DNA of 64,000 nucleotides from Drosophila miranda (Eukaryota; Arthropoda; Insecta; Diptera; Drosophilidae): NCBI RefSeq assembly GCF_003369915.1, contig NC_046677.1, forward strand, positions 24,384,913-24,448,912, read 5' to 3'. The notes under the pieces were generated by a model. The model was not told where the DNA came from. It saw only the letters and a list, made by a program, of their open reading frames with translations, and did no database searches. Position numbers and translations under genes: made by a program. Every line of letters starts with the position of its first letter. Positions within the stretch are counted from its first letter, which is position 1. This document shows positions 9,811 through 21,349 of this stretch, in pieces.

Positions 9811-10874
9811 GTTATACCCGATACTAAGTCAGTATGGCTCTCCTCCGGCAGACGCCGCTAATATTAAACGACACGACAAGGAGTGCGTGCGAGAGAGACA
9901 GAAAATCAGTCTGAGCGTGACGTCGGGCGCTGCGTAGCCAGTGCAAATTGATTTGTTCCTATTGGCTATAAAAATGATCTGATCTGATCCAGATTCAGCA
10001 ATCTGATATATATGATCATTATCTATGATTCTGCGTTTTTAGTTTTCTCGAATGTGCAATATTGTGGATGCAACAGATTTTCGTCTTTTGTGGGGGCGGA
10101 AGGGGGTGGGGCTCAATTTTGAGATATACGTTTTATAGTGAGATCTAACAGGAGTGCGGATACCAAATTTGGTTACTCTAGCCTTAATAGTCTCTGAGAT
10201 TTGTGAATATCCCCAGATTTTCATCCTTTGCGGGGGCGGAAGGGGGTGTGGCGAAATTTTGAAACAAACTCGTCTCGGTCCGATATATTAGGAGTGTGGA
10301 TACCAAATTTGGTTGCTCTAGCTTTTATAGTCTCTGAGATCTAGGCGCTAATGTTTTACTCTAAGCAAAGCCGGCTATGCTACGTGTGTGTTAGAGAGAG
10401 ACAGGGCGAGAAAAAATTAAATTGTTTTCTTGATTCTGGCTATAATAATTATACGATCTGGTTCAGATTTTGCACTATAGAAGATATAGTCATCTTCTAC
10501 GATTCTGCGTTTTTAGTTTTCTCGTATCGTCGAAATTGTGGATGCCACAGATTTTCGCCCTTTGTGGGGTCGGAAGTAGGCGGGGCAAAGTTTTGAAATA
10601 TTCTTGTAGCAGTGACATATCACAGAAGTCTGGATCCAAAACATCGTTGCTCTCGCTCTTATAGTCTTTGAGCACTAGGCGCTGAAGGGGACGGACAGAC
10701 GGACGGACGGACAGACGGACAGACAGACATGGCTCAATCGACTCGGCTATTGATGCTGATCAAGAATATATATACTTTATGGGGTCGGAAACGATTCCTT
10801 TTGGACGTTACACACATCCACTTTTACCACAAATCTAATATACCCCAATACTCATTTTGAGTATCGGGTATAAC
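9811..10874. mobile_element. DINE-1 (INE-1)-family helentron-type repeat
   Basis: The segment is bounded by GTTATACCCGATACT (9811) and its exact reverse complement AGTATCGGGTATAAC (ending 10874). It contains the hallmark block GGACGGACAGACGGACAGAC, ATGGCTCAATCGACTCGGCT, ATCAAGAATATATATACTTT and GGGGTCGGAAACG. The interior holds three related modules (GATTCTGCGTTTTTAG.. near 10029 and 10501; GGGGGCGGAAGGGGGTG.. near 10091 and 10233), so it is either a longer family member or a nested array. No coding capacity. It is absent at the corresponding spot in the second duplication copy (about 14950). Confidence 0.8.
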
Positions 10875-11036
10875 AAGCAACCTTAACATTGAGAGCGTTT
10901 CAGAATTACTAGAGATTTGGTAACCAAAAGAAAGAGACATCCCTGAAATTCTAGGAGTCTATACAAAATTTGTTCGTTTTGTTGTTTTAATCGAAATTTA
11001 CGAGTATTTACATTTTAGAAAAAACCAATAGAACAT

Positions 11037-14000
11037 ATGGTATTGAAGATGTGCTTCGAGCCACGGCACAGGTTCAGAACAATCACGAATAAAGTGTACA
11101 AGTGGGTAAATCGAACATTTCAGACCACTGTACAGTATCACGAGCCACCGGATAAATCCGACGGCGACAAGAAACTCTACCGGGCCTTAAGTCTATCGAA
11201 TGGATTGCGCGCCATGCTGATATCAGATCCTACGAATAATATGGAACACACACAGGATGTGCGCCATCATCTACCGGCAGTGGGGGACAGTGGTAGTGAG
11301 AGGTCCAATCCGTCGATGGAGCACTTCAATGGAAAACTAGCTGCCTGTGCGGTGCTTGTGAGCGTGGGATCGTTTAGCGAGCCGCGCCAATATCAGGGAA
11401 TGGCACATTTTCTGGAGCATATGATATTCATGGGCTCCGAGAAGTATCCCATTGAAAACGAATTTGATGCATTTATAACAAAAAACGGAGGCTTCACCAA
11501 CGCGCACACAGAGAACGAGGAGACGTGCTTTTACTTTGAGGTGGAAGAGGCCCATCTGGATAAGGGTATGGATATATTTATGAACCTGATAAGAGCACCG
11601 CTCCTGCTGCACGATGCCATGGCCCGGGAACGTTCTGCAGTCCAATCGGAGTTCGAGCAGGTGTATTTGCGGGACGAGGTGCGCCGTGACCAGATATTGG
11701 CGAGCTTGGCCAGCGATGATTATCCCCATGGCACTTTCAGCTGGGGAAATCTGGCATCTCTTCAAGACCAGGTAGATGACAAACTGCTGCAAGAGGCGCT
11801 TCATGAGTTTCGACGAAAGCATTACGGATCCAATCGTATGATTGTCTGCATTCAGTCGCAGCAATCGTTGGACGAACTGGAGGAACTACTAGTCCGTCAC
11901 TGTGCAGATATACCCAATAGCCAGGAGAATGCCTCAGACATGAACAGTTTGAGCTATCAGAAAGCCTTTAATGAAACATTATTTAGCGATGTCATTCTTG
12001 TGCAGCCCATGGAGGACGTGTGCAAACTGGAGTTGACGTGGGTTCTGCCACCGATGCGGCATCAGTATCGATGCAAGCCGGATGCCTTTCTCTCGCAACT
12101 GATCGGCTACGAGGGCGTGGGCAGCCTATGCGCCTACTTGCGTCGCCGTCTCTGGTGCATGAGCGTTATGGCGGGCACTGGAGGAAGCAGCTTTGAATCG
12201 AACTCCATTTACTCTCTGTTCAACATCTGCATCTACCTTACAGACGATGGGTTCGAGCACATAGACGAGGTATTGGAGGCGACGTTTGCATGGATTAAGC
12301 TGCTGAATGAGAGCGCCCATCATCGAGAGGATTCGTACAAGGAGTTTCAGCAGATTGCAGCCAATAATTTTCGATTCGAGATCGAGCTACCTTCGATGGA
12401 CAACGTACAGCGTGTGGTGGAGGGCATTAGGTATCTGCCACCAAAAGATGTCCTCACGGGACCAAATCTGTATTTCGAATTTGATCCGGCTGCCATGCTG
12501 CTCCTTAAAAAGAACCTAAGTCAGTTTCATTTCAATATAATGATCTCCTCGCACATACCATTCATGGATCATAAATACGATCAGAGGGAGAAATGGTTTG
12601 GCACGCAGTACACGACGATTCCTATGCCCTCCAAATGGAAGGCCATGTGGTATGATCCGGCACCAATGAATGAACTGACCTTTCCACAATCGAATCCCTT
12701 TATAACCACGGACTTCACATTGCACTGGCAGGAGGCTGGTAGGCCACACATACCGCGTCATCCCAGGGCCCTCATAAGGGACGATAATTGCGAGTTGTGG
12801 TTCCGACAAGACGATATCTTCCAACTGCCCGATGGCTTTATAAATATATACTTCATCACTCCTTTGATTCGGGAAAGTGCACAGAATTATATGGTGGGCG
12901 TCCTCTTTACCTACCTGGTGGAATTCAGCATCGCCGAGCAATTGTATCCAGCTTTAGAGGCTGGTCTATCCTATGGCCTCTATATCGGTGACAAGGGTCT
13001 GGTCCTGCGTGTTAGTGGTTACAGCCAGAAACTGCCTCTTTTGCTGGAAATAATCATGAAGGTGATGTCCACTCTGGAGTTGGATCCAGCTCAAGTGATT
13101 TCCTTTAAAGACCTCAAGAAACGTCAAATTTTCAGTGCTCTCTTTTCTGGAAAGATTTTGAACCTCGACTTGCGTTTAATGGTTTTGGAGAACAAACGAT
13201 TTAGTATGCTGGAGAAATACGAATCAATCGATCACATAACCGTGGATGACATCCAGCACTTCAAGGAGAATTTCCACAAGAAAATGTACGTCCAAGGACT
13301 CATACAAGGAAACTTTACCGATGAACAAGCGCGTGCAGCAATGCAACAAGTCCTTTCCACTTACGAAAGCCAAAAGTTAGATAATCCATCCTCGCTGGAC
13401 GACAGCCTAGTGCAGATACCACTCGGATCGCATTACTTGCGGGCGAAAGCCCTAAACCACAGGGACACGAACACGATTGTAACAAACTACTATCAAATTG
13501 GACCAAGTGATCTCAAGTTGGAGTGCATGATGGATCTGGTGGAGCTGATTGTGGAAGAGCCCTTCTTCAACCAGCTGCGCACCCAAGAACAGCTGGGCTA
13601 CAGCCTGAGCCTCAATCAGCGCATCGGCTACGGCGTACTGGCCTGTGTCATCACAGTCAACACTCAGGAGACCAAGCACTCGGCCGACCACGTGGACCGA
13701 CGCATCGAGGCGTTCAGGTCTCGCGTACCGGAACTTGTGGCTCAGCTCAGCGAAACGGAGTTCGATGATGTGCGCGAGACCCTCATCAGTGGCAAGAGGC
13801 TGGGCGAACCCAGCCTGGACGAGGAGGTAATGCGGAACTGGAGTGAGATCGTAACGTCTGAATACTTCTTTGATCGCAAGGAAAAGCAAATAAAAACGCT
13901 TAATGGTCTCACAAAGCGGGACGTCTTGGACTTATTATTGGACTTCGAAAGCAATAACTTTCGCAAGCTTTCGGTTCAAGTGATTGGTCGAAACAGGCCA

Positions 14001-14285
14001 CCATCTCGGCCCTTAACGCTGCCTATCTCGGAAGCTGTGGCTGGTAGGCAGGTTTCTGTACCAGGAAATGTTCAAAGCGGCTCGTTGGCAAGTTTATTGG
14101 AAGAAGTTCAGCGCAACATTTCCGATGAACAGCTCTTGTACGAGCAGACAGGCAGCAATATTACGATAGAGCTCATCGGAAATGGTGATGATGCCACACA
14201 CATCGTGGACATTCCGGCCTTCAAAAAGAATCTACATGTTTACCCACCGTTCATCACGAATCCGAAGTCTAATAGAAAGTCATAG
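11037..14285 (+). CDS. Nardilysin / insulinase-type M16A zinc metallopeptidase, intronless, 1082 aa
   Basis: The M16 inverted zinc motif HxxEH is intact: His124, Glu127 and His128 in GMAHFLEHMIFMGSEKYP, with the third ligand Glu205 77 residues beyond His128 (AVQSEFEQ), the spacing seen in insulysin and nardilysin. The four-domain layout is full length; the C-terminal half has the EEPFFNQLRTQEQLGYSL segment typical of the family. These enzymes form a clamshell that cuts peptides, nardilysin preferring dibasic sites. The acidic insert of vertebrate nardilysin before the zinc motif is reduced here to a short linker (residues 70-98). The start at 11037 follows an untranslated leader whose sequence is repeated at 15020-15135. 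Poly(A) signal AATAAA at 14341. The lack of introns over 3.2 kb is consistent with an ancient retrocopy, but needs comparison. Confidence 0.93.
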   Translation: MVLKMCFEPRHRFRTITNKVYKWVNRTFQTTVQYHEPPDKSDGDKKLYRALSLSNGLRAMLISDPTNNMEHTQDVRHHLPAVGDSGSERSNPSMEHFNGKLAACAVLVSVGSFSEPRQYQGMAHFLEHMIFMGSEKYPIENEFDAFITKNGGFTNAHTENEETCFYFEVEEAHLDKGMDIFMNLIRAPLLLHDAMARERSAVQSEFEQVYLRDEVRRDQILASLASDDYPHGTFSWGNLASLQDQVDDKLLQEALHEFRRKHYGSNRMIVCIQSQQSLDELEELLVRHCADIPNSQENASDMNSLSYQKAFNETLFSDVILVQPMEDVCKLELTWVLPPMRHQYRCKPDAFLSQLIGYEGVGSLCAYLRRRLWCMSVMAGTGGSSFESNSIYSLFNICIYLTDDGFEHIDEVLEATFAWIKLLNESAHHREDSYKEFQQIAANNFRFEIELPSMDNVQRVVEGIRYLPPKDVLTGPNLYFEFDPAAMLLLKKNLSQFHFNIMISSHIPFMDHKYDQREKWFGTQYTTIPMPSKWKAMWYDPAPMNELTFPQSNPFITTDFTLHWQEAGRPHIPRHPRALIRDDNCELWFRQDDIFQLPDGFINIYFITPLIRESAQNYMVGVLFTYLVEFSIAEQLYPALEAGLSYGLYIGDKGLVLRVSGYSQKLPLLLEIIMKVMSTLELDPAQVISFKDLKKRQIFSALFSGKILNLDLRLMVLENKRFSMLEKYESIDHITVDDIQHFKENFHKKMYVQGLIQGNFTDEQARAAMQQVLSTYESQKLDNPSSLDDSLVQIPLGSHYLRAKALNHRDTNTIVTNYYQIGPSDLKLECMMDLVELIVEEPFFNQLRTQEQLGYSLSLNQRIGYGVLACVITVNTQETKHSADHVDRRIEAFRSRVPELVAQLSETEFDDVRETLISGKRLGEPSLDEEVMRNWSEIVTSEYFFDRKEKQIKTLNGLTKRDVLDLLLDFESNNFRKLSVQVIGRNRPPSRPLTLPISEAVAGRQVSVPGNVQSGSLASLLEEVQRNISDEQLLYEQTGSNITIELIGNGDDATHIVDIPAFKKNLHVYPPFITNPKSNRKS

Positions 14286-14399
14286 AAAACACAGCATACT
14301 AGATACTGATTTGTTAACCACAAAACCAAAATCCACATGTAATAAAAGGATGCTCTCTGTCTTTTGGTATCGTATCGCTGTTCGAAAAAGAATCCATCG

Positions 14400-14745
14400 A
14401 TATCATTATCATTTTCTTTTGCTTGGGAATTCCATTCTCCTGATCAGTCGACTTCTTAGTGGGGGGAACAATTCCTAGTATTTCCAAAACCTTAGCAGGA
14501 CTCAATGTGCCCGATGGCATCTCCTTCTTTCTGGTCTTCCGGAGTTTGGCACCCACCTTCTTTTGGAGGTATTCGGTCCTCATGCCTGCATAGACAACTG
14601 CTTTGATCAGGTGGTTGCGCCACTCGCAGACTTTCCAATTCCATCCCTATCTCCTCCGCTGACTCTTGGGCACCTTGTGCGTCCTGTGGTCGAGCATTGG
14701 TTTCCTTCCGCCTACCAATGGTGTCCGTTTTAGCAAAGTTTTCTT
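14400..14745 (-). pseudogene. Decayed copy of the 26.6-27.3 kb gene, exons 1 and 3 fused by deletion
   Basis: On the minus strand, AAGAAAACTTTGCTAAA matches the leader of the gene at 27322, but the start ATG is ACG here. Exon-1 sequence (ELESLRVAQ) then runs directly into the middle of exon 3 (HLIKAVVYAGMRTEYLQKK-like, GTLSPAKVLEILGIVPPTKK). Exon 2, both introns and the start of exon 3 are missing, and the junction falls at a shared GCGCA, consistent with a microhomology deletion. After the junction the frame shifts. It lies between the intact M16 gene and its pseudogene, so it belongs to the same duplicated block. Confidence 0.75.
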
Positions 14746-14754
14746 TATAGGATT

Positions 14755-14945
14755 GCCGCAAAAGCTTCACTGCGAGCTCTACTCGCTTCACTCTTCTCGC
14801 TACTCGCTGTTTTCCCAAGCGACCTCTCGCTGGCTGTCTCTGCTGGACTGGTTAGGCTCCTGCAAAGGGTACATTTATGCTGTTATGTAGAGAATTTTAA
14901 TTCAGTAAGTTCCCCTTTAAATTCTTTGTATACATCAAAATCCAT
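14755..14945. repeat. Duplicated module, copy B (partner at 9590-9775)
   Basis: It matches 9590-9775 with small indels. In this copy the module abuts the decayed 27-kb-gene copy on its left and the leader of the M16 pseudogene on its right. In copy A a DINE-1 separates it from the M16 leader. Confidence 0.7.
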
Positions 14946-15019
14946 ATCCAATAGCAGCCTTGTCAAATCCGTAAAAACAGCTGTGATCCCTTTCAGGGCC
15001 CTTTCAGGGCCCTTTCAGT

Positions 15020-15900
15020 TCAAACGAAAGAGGCATCCCTGAAAGTCTAGGCGTCTAAACAAAATTTGTTTTTTTTTTTCTTTGTTTGAATCGAAATTTA
15101 CGAGTGTTTAGAACAATTTATCTTAGAAAAACGTATAGCTAATATGCCTGTGCGTTGCTTGTGAACGTGGGTATATTTCTGAACCTTATAAGAGCACCGC
15201 TCTTGCTTCCCGATGCCATGGCCCGGGAACGTTCTGCAGTTCAATCGGAGCTTTAGCAGGTAAGCAATGCGCTTGAAGCAATGCAACAAGTACCTTTCAC
15301 TTACAAAAGCCAAAAATAAGATAATCCATCCTCGCTGGACGATACCATGACCATGTGGACCGACGTACCGAGCGAATCCCTTATCAGTGGCAAGAGACTG
15401 GGCGAACCCAGCCTAGACAAAGAAGTAATGCGGAACTGGAGTGAGATCGTTGCTACTGAGTAGTTCTTTGATCGCAAGGAAAAGCAAGTACACACGAAAG
15501 GTGAAAAGTCTCGCACGGCAGAACGTTTTGGATTTATTATTGGACTACGAAAACAATTACTTTCGGAAGCTTTCGGTTCCAGTGACTGGTCGAAATGGGC
15601 TACCATCTCGGCCTCTAACGCAGATCTCGGCTCATTGTCAAACTTTTTATAAGAAGAAGTGCAGCGCAAAATTTCCGATGAACAGCTCTTGTTCGAACAG
15701 ACGGGCATCTATATCGAGATAGAGCTCATCGGAAATGGTGATAATCCCACGCACATAGTGGACATTCCGGCCTTCAAAAAGAATCTACATGTTTACCCAC
15801 CGTTCATCACAAATCCGAAGTCTAATAGAAAGTCATTAAAAACAAAGCATATTTGATACTAATTTTTTAGGTGAAAAACCAAAATCCACATGTAATAAAA
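15020..15900 (+). pseudogene. M16 peptidase pseudogene, tandem copy with large internal deletions
   Basis: Collinear blocks match the intact gene: leader 15020-15135 (about 10925-11036), 15142-15165 (11338-), 15166-15260 (11573-11665), 15261-15341 (13325-13405), 15341-15365 (13687-), 15372-15635 (13779-14060) and 15636-15900 (14083-14346, including the AATAAA). The zinc motif and most of the protein are gone. In-frame stops appear, e.g. TAG at about 15254 in place of GAG and GAG-TAG for GAA-TAC near 15457. Retention of both leader and 3' UTR shows a genomic tandem duplication, not a retrocopy. Not functional. Confidence 0.9.
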
Positions 15901-18600
15901 GGATGCTCTCTGTCTTTTGGTATCGTATCGCTGTTTGAAAAAGAATCTATGATGAATAGATTTGATGGTTGTTGCGGGGATCTATCATCTTTCCACCTTA
16001 GTGAATGCACACCTGGTCTGTATACGTACAAAAGGTACTAGTCTGACAATGATGCAGATCTTACCACCTTGACCTCTCCCCTACTCTACCCACTAACACC
16101 AACAAACGGGAATTGTATTAAAAACAAATACAGTGCGCCGGACCAGTTATGGTACAAGATGTTTATAAAAGGCCCGACCAGGCACGTACCATGCCCAAGC
16201 AGCAGAGGCAGCACGAAGAACCAGAATGGAAGGATAGCTCGATGGGCCGGAGAGTTTGATACCCTTGCTTGTGGGAGGGTGGATAGAGGAGTGCTTCAGC
16301 GATGAGTATGATGAGTGCTTCAGTATTTCTAGCTGACTTGCTAAACTCTATGAGAGCGGAGTGGCGAGTCGGGTGGATAGCGATCTTCCAGCACTTCCAG
16401 CGAGTGGTAATAGCTAGTGGTAACAGCGAGAGGTATTTGCGAGTGGTAACAGCGAGCGGCTCCACAAAGCGGAAACATGCTGTTGCTATTTACAACACCT
16501 CAAATGCTGTGTTAGTGTAAGATTTTGCTTTAAAGCAGAGCTGCCCACGTTTCTTTATTTCGAAGACAGACATATATATGACATAGTGAATCGATCTTGT
16601 GGGTTCCAGCATATCAGCTCGAATCTGAGGCAAGGTATCCGCTGCAAGGGTATTCAAGAAAGCAATGCATCCCGAGAAGACCAAACAAACAAGGAAACAG
16701 AAACAGGAAGCCTTCCGACACGGATCTCCCCAGTTGGCCTGGTATTGGGTTGAGTGAAGAGCAGCAAACAAATCGCAAATTGGAAAAAAAAAGAACGTAG
16801 ATAAGTGGCCTGAGCTTCCTCCTCGCCCACGAAAGAGAAACTGAGGCCAAGAGAATGGCAAATAAAAATCAGAGCCCCCGTTCGTGCTCTGGCTGCAGGA
16901 GTCCTTCTGCTCCTCCTCCACATTCCCCCGCCGCTCCTCGAAGCCCTGTTAAGCCTGCAAGTTATGCATTCTTAATTTAATCGCTGAAATTGACTCTCCT
17001 CCAGCGCGAACCTGCACATTGCCCTTCTGCCACTTGCAGAGAGAAGTTTCCAGCAGAGATTAGGCATATATCATGCGATTATATGGCATAGTTGGGCTTG
17101 CCCAATGACTTGGAAATCGCTTTTGCCCCCTGCCCAAACAGAGAGATTATGTTGCATACACTTTTTGCCACTTGGAGCAGGAGGAGGAGGAGGAGGGAGG
17201 AGCGGGGTGGCAAGGCATTCCCATAGTTCCAGACGTCGCGAAGTAAGTTTTTATCCGCCTGATGCAATGGTGGGGGCCAACGGCTGAATGGATTATGGAA
17301 TTTCATGGACATTATGGAATGCGTAACGAATTTTGTGTGGAATTAATTGTTTAAAGATTTAAATTTGAAACTTAAAGGACTTAAAGGGGGGTCTTCTATG
17401 TGTTGGAATAGGAGAAGCCTCCATTTCCCGGTGCTCTGCCCGTTGCGGCGTCACATAACCTTTCCTGAGTGATAGTTCGATGTCTTTAAACTGGACACGT
17501 TTGATGGGAGATCATTTCCGGTGTTCCATGCGCGGCTTCAGCTCCACTTTCGGGTGTTTTCTCAGACAAAGCGATCCACTGTACTCTCCGTTTTAGATGG
17601 AAAGGACAAGGTGAAGTGATGCCTACAAGTTCTTCGTTCCTTTCCTTATGTTGGGTTCCAATTATCACGACCGGAAAAAAAATATAGGCTGATTAAGTAT
17701 ATGAATAGATATCCGATTGGCTTACATGTCTTCTTCGATAATTGTTTCTTAAGCAAAGCGTCCATTCGTACGATACAACCATCACAGCAATGTCATTAGT
17801 GCCTAATGATAGCCTATATGATGACCTCCGGGTTGTAGGAAAACCTATCAAGGCGATGGATGTATCCTGTGTGCGGCAATGATCCAAACAGATAGCAGAG
17901 GGAGACATCTGTTGTGGCTGCAGCCACCATCCATCAAGAGGCACAGAAATCTTGACAACCTGAAGAAAGACCATAAAAACTATAGTTACTGGGGATATAC
18001 ATATGTAAATGCATTGTTATGGGTCTGCTTTTGGTTGCATGGGTGTGTGCACTTCATTAATTAATTCATTGTTGTCCTCTCGACACCGACTGTGCGGCAG
18101 ACATTGCATTAATCATAAGTCCCGTGGTGCATGTTGTACTCGAAGCCGAAGTCCTATCACATATTTCCATACCGGTTGCCGGTTGCCGGTTCTTGGTTCT
18201 GCCTGAAGCATCCATCAAATTAATGGAATTTCATATTTGCTTTGCTCTTGCTCACTCGCCAAAGAAATTTGTTTATCCAGCTAAAATGTTATCGAGCTCA
18301 CGTTCCGGGCCCCGCCTCTCCCCCTCCTCACTGCCACCCATCGTCGTGGCCGCTGATGTAGTTAGTTCTTTTAGTCGGGAGCGTAGTTATTTTCTTGCAT
18401 TATTTTTGTTGTTTTTAATAGAATTACTTTCCAGACTTTTGAGCAACATAACTGAAAATGGCTCGCGGCGTGGAGCAGGGCTCCAACGAAAGCAATTTAA
18501 AACGCTGACTCATAAGCGATGTGGCCTCTGAAACAAGTTTGTTTGAAAATGTTATTGAATTAAACCAATTTGGTATGCATGTGGAGCGGTATACGCACAC

Positions 18601-18632
18601 CCCTCCTCCTCCTCCTCCTCCTCCTCCTCCTT
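18601..18632. repeat. CCT trinucleotide repeat
   Basis: About ten CCT units. The apparent poly-proline frame over it (18521-18955) is a by-product of the repeat. Confidence 0.9.
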
Positions 18633-19512
18633 TGTTAGGATTAGGCCATTCAGCTGATACGATACCCCTCCTTGTGCTCCCTCTGCTCCTTTCTGTTGGA
18701 GCTCGAAATTCCAGGCACGTAACCGGACGCAGTTTAATGTTTTTAAACGCTTTTCGAACCACTATTCACACAGAATGCAATCAGATAGTCATGCACTTGA
18801 CGCCCGGACGGAACGAATGCCCAACGGGCTGTTGCCGTTGTCAACAGCCATCGCCATCGCCCTCGTCTGCTGTGTTTGAGGTGACAATATGTCCCAGGGG
18901 AGGGGGAGGGAGTCAACATCTGCTTGTCCAGGGGTTAGTCAAGCTAATTTGGTGAGGGGAGCCCAAAGGCCAAGCCAAGTGGCTGTCTCGAAAGTGGGAA
19001 GGATTGCACTCGCCCAATTAAACCCATGACGGAGTCCGGAACTCGAATGCACTCGAAGGGCATAGAGATGGCAGCTGGAAGAGATGAGAATGTCAGTAAG
19101 GGGTATGGAAAGGGCGTTTTATGGTTACCAATTACAGGGGGAAACCGGGAAAGTCTCACAGAAAGATATGGAGTATCCTTCTTATAAGCCTTTGCCTTTG
19201 TTTTCCTTAGGGAATTCCTTCCTTCCTTCCTTCTTTCCGGACCAGATTGATTTCAGCATCAGCTTTGGGTAGTTCCCATTTTCCTCAGCGATATGATTTT
19301 GAAGAGATCTGGAAGAGATAGATTTAGGAATCAGTTGTAGATTTTAGTAATGGATCAAAGCTTTACCATCATTCCAATGAGACTTCATTCCCTTTCTTTC
19401 TCTTTTTACATCAACACCACACCAAAGCCACACCACACAGCATGGGGAAGAGTGAGTCTGGCTGCAATATTGGATTCCATCTGCTTCAGGTCTGCTTCTA
19501 GCCATCTGCTAG

Positions 19513-19612
19513 ACATGGTCGACTCGGCTATTAATGTGGATCAGGAATATATACTTTGAGGAGTCGGAAACGCCTCCTTCTGGGTGTTACAGGCATTTAC
19601 TTTGATACCCCT
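19513..19612. mobile_element. DINE-1 fragment
   Basis: GACATGGTCGACTCGGCTA, AATATATACTTTGAGGAGTC and GGAAACGCCTCCTTCTGGG match the terminal block of the element at 9811-10874 with scattered changes. Both ends are truncated. Confidence 0.75.
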
Positions 19613-21317
19613 AAACTTTTTGAGTACCTCCCTCCCAGAGGGATGGGAGGGCCTGGAAACAAACTTTCAGTATCCATCATACGAAAACCTATATAATTAT
19701 CTTACCGATACCTCCCAGCGTTTAGTGGTCGCTCAATCCCTATCGGCCACGATCACGTGCCGCCGCCTCACGCTCCCACCTCCACTGCCTGCACTTGGCA
19801 TTCAAAATTGCAGCAGAGGGCGGCGGCAATTGAATGATAACAGAAGGAGCACCAGACCCAGCACCAGCACCAGCTGCAACGTTAAAACTAAATTGGCCAA
19901 CGAGCGACCAAGCGGCTGCATGCCCCCTCCTCCGCCTCCGCGACTGCCACATCTGTGGGCATTTTTGGCAGCAAATTGAAATGAAAAGCTCGCCGCGGTT
20001 TTCTGGTTTTGTTCGACCGGCGAGGACGCTGCTGGCTGGTTGAATGCTGATAAAGAGATGGGATGGCCGGTGGCACAGGCAGGTGGTGGGAGTCGTGCCA
20101 CGGATGGGGTTTTCCCACATTCGGGACACAAAATTATACAAAATTTACACTTTTTGCAGGTCGATCGCAGTTCTCGTTGGGGATGATACAAAAACACCGA
20201 TAAGCATATCGATATATGCGTGATTGCCATCGATAGCTGTGTTGTGGTTCAACCCTGGTAAAATACAGTCGAAATTGCAGACGGGAACACTCTATACACA
20301 ATCCATTCATATCGTAAAACACAAAATGCAACTGCATTCAAAGCACCGCAAAACTATTGCCAACGTGGGGGAGGGGGGGATGGCCCCATTCCGGATATAC
20401 GCAGCCATTTCCGTTCAGGCCCCGACCAGCTTCCTTCCGTCCCACCTCGCACTTTGAATCCTCGTTGAATGGAGGCATAAGCGTCCACCGTGCGTCTGTC
20501 TGGGATACTCCGTCATTATCCAGCTTCAGCTTCAGTTCCAGCTCCCCTGGCCCCCCTGCCCACCGGCTTGTGTCTGGCTCTGTGGGCGTCCTTTCAAATG
20601 GAAACTTGACTTTAAGCGATGGAAATTTTAATGCGCCAATGCGCAATTTATGATTATTTCATGCTCGTTTTAATTTGCGCATTCCGCAGACCACTTTAAA
20701 GGGGGGAATAGTTTTCAGTAAAGTCACGGAAGGGTCTCATTAATTCCACGCACGATTCCGTGCTCTCAAAGTGAAAGATGGGTGGCGGGGGAGGGAGAAG
20801 AAGACTGAGAATGGGAGATACGAGGCCGCTAATAAAACAAAAATGGAAAACATATAAATCAGTGTCCTTGGCACGTGTCGCTGTCGTCGAAGGCTTTCGA
20901 GTCGTCCCCCAGGTGCGCCCCTGGGTCAACCTAAAGGGTCTCCTCGCCCCATACAGGTGTGGGGGGGGGGAGGGGGGGCCTCCTCTCCACTTCCGCTCCT
21001 GCGGCACTTTTGGACTTGTGCGCTGTCACGTTGTAAATCTCCGGAGAGCAAACACCGGCGACACAACACGCGTGCTTAGCCATATCCGTCTCCAAGGGGT
21101 GTGGCGCAGGGAGGAGGGGGCGTATTCGAGGCCAACAATTGCATTATAAATTAAAATCCGTCAACGCAACGCATCAACAGCTGATGCCAGAACAACGAGT
21201 ATAAAAATTAGGGAAAATAAAACCCAAATAGAAACGGAAATAGATCTACAGAAACGAAACAAAATATGGCTGTGGTTCAACGTTTGGCATTTTAATTAAA
21301 TGCAAGCCATTCAGAGA

Positions 21318-21349
<32 letters not shown>

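Noticed and set aside
18521-18955. 144-codon frame with poly-proline
   Set aside because: Driven by the CCT repeat; no splice or homology support.
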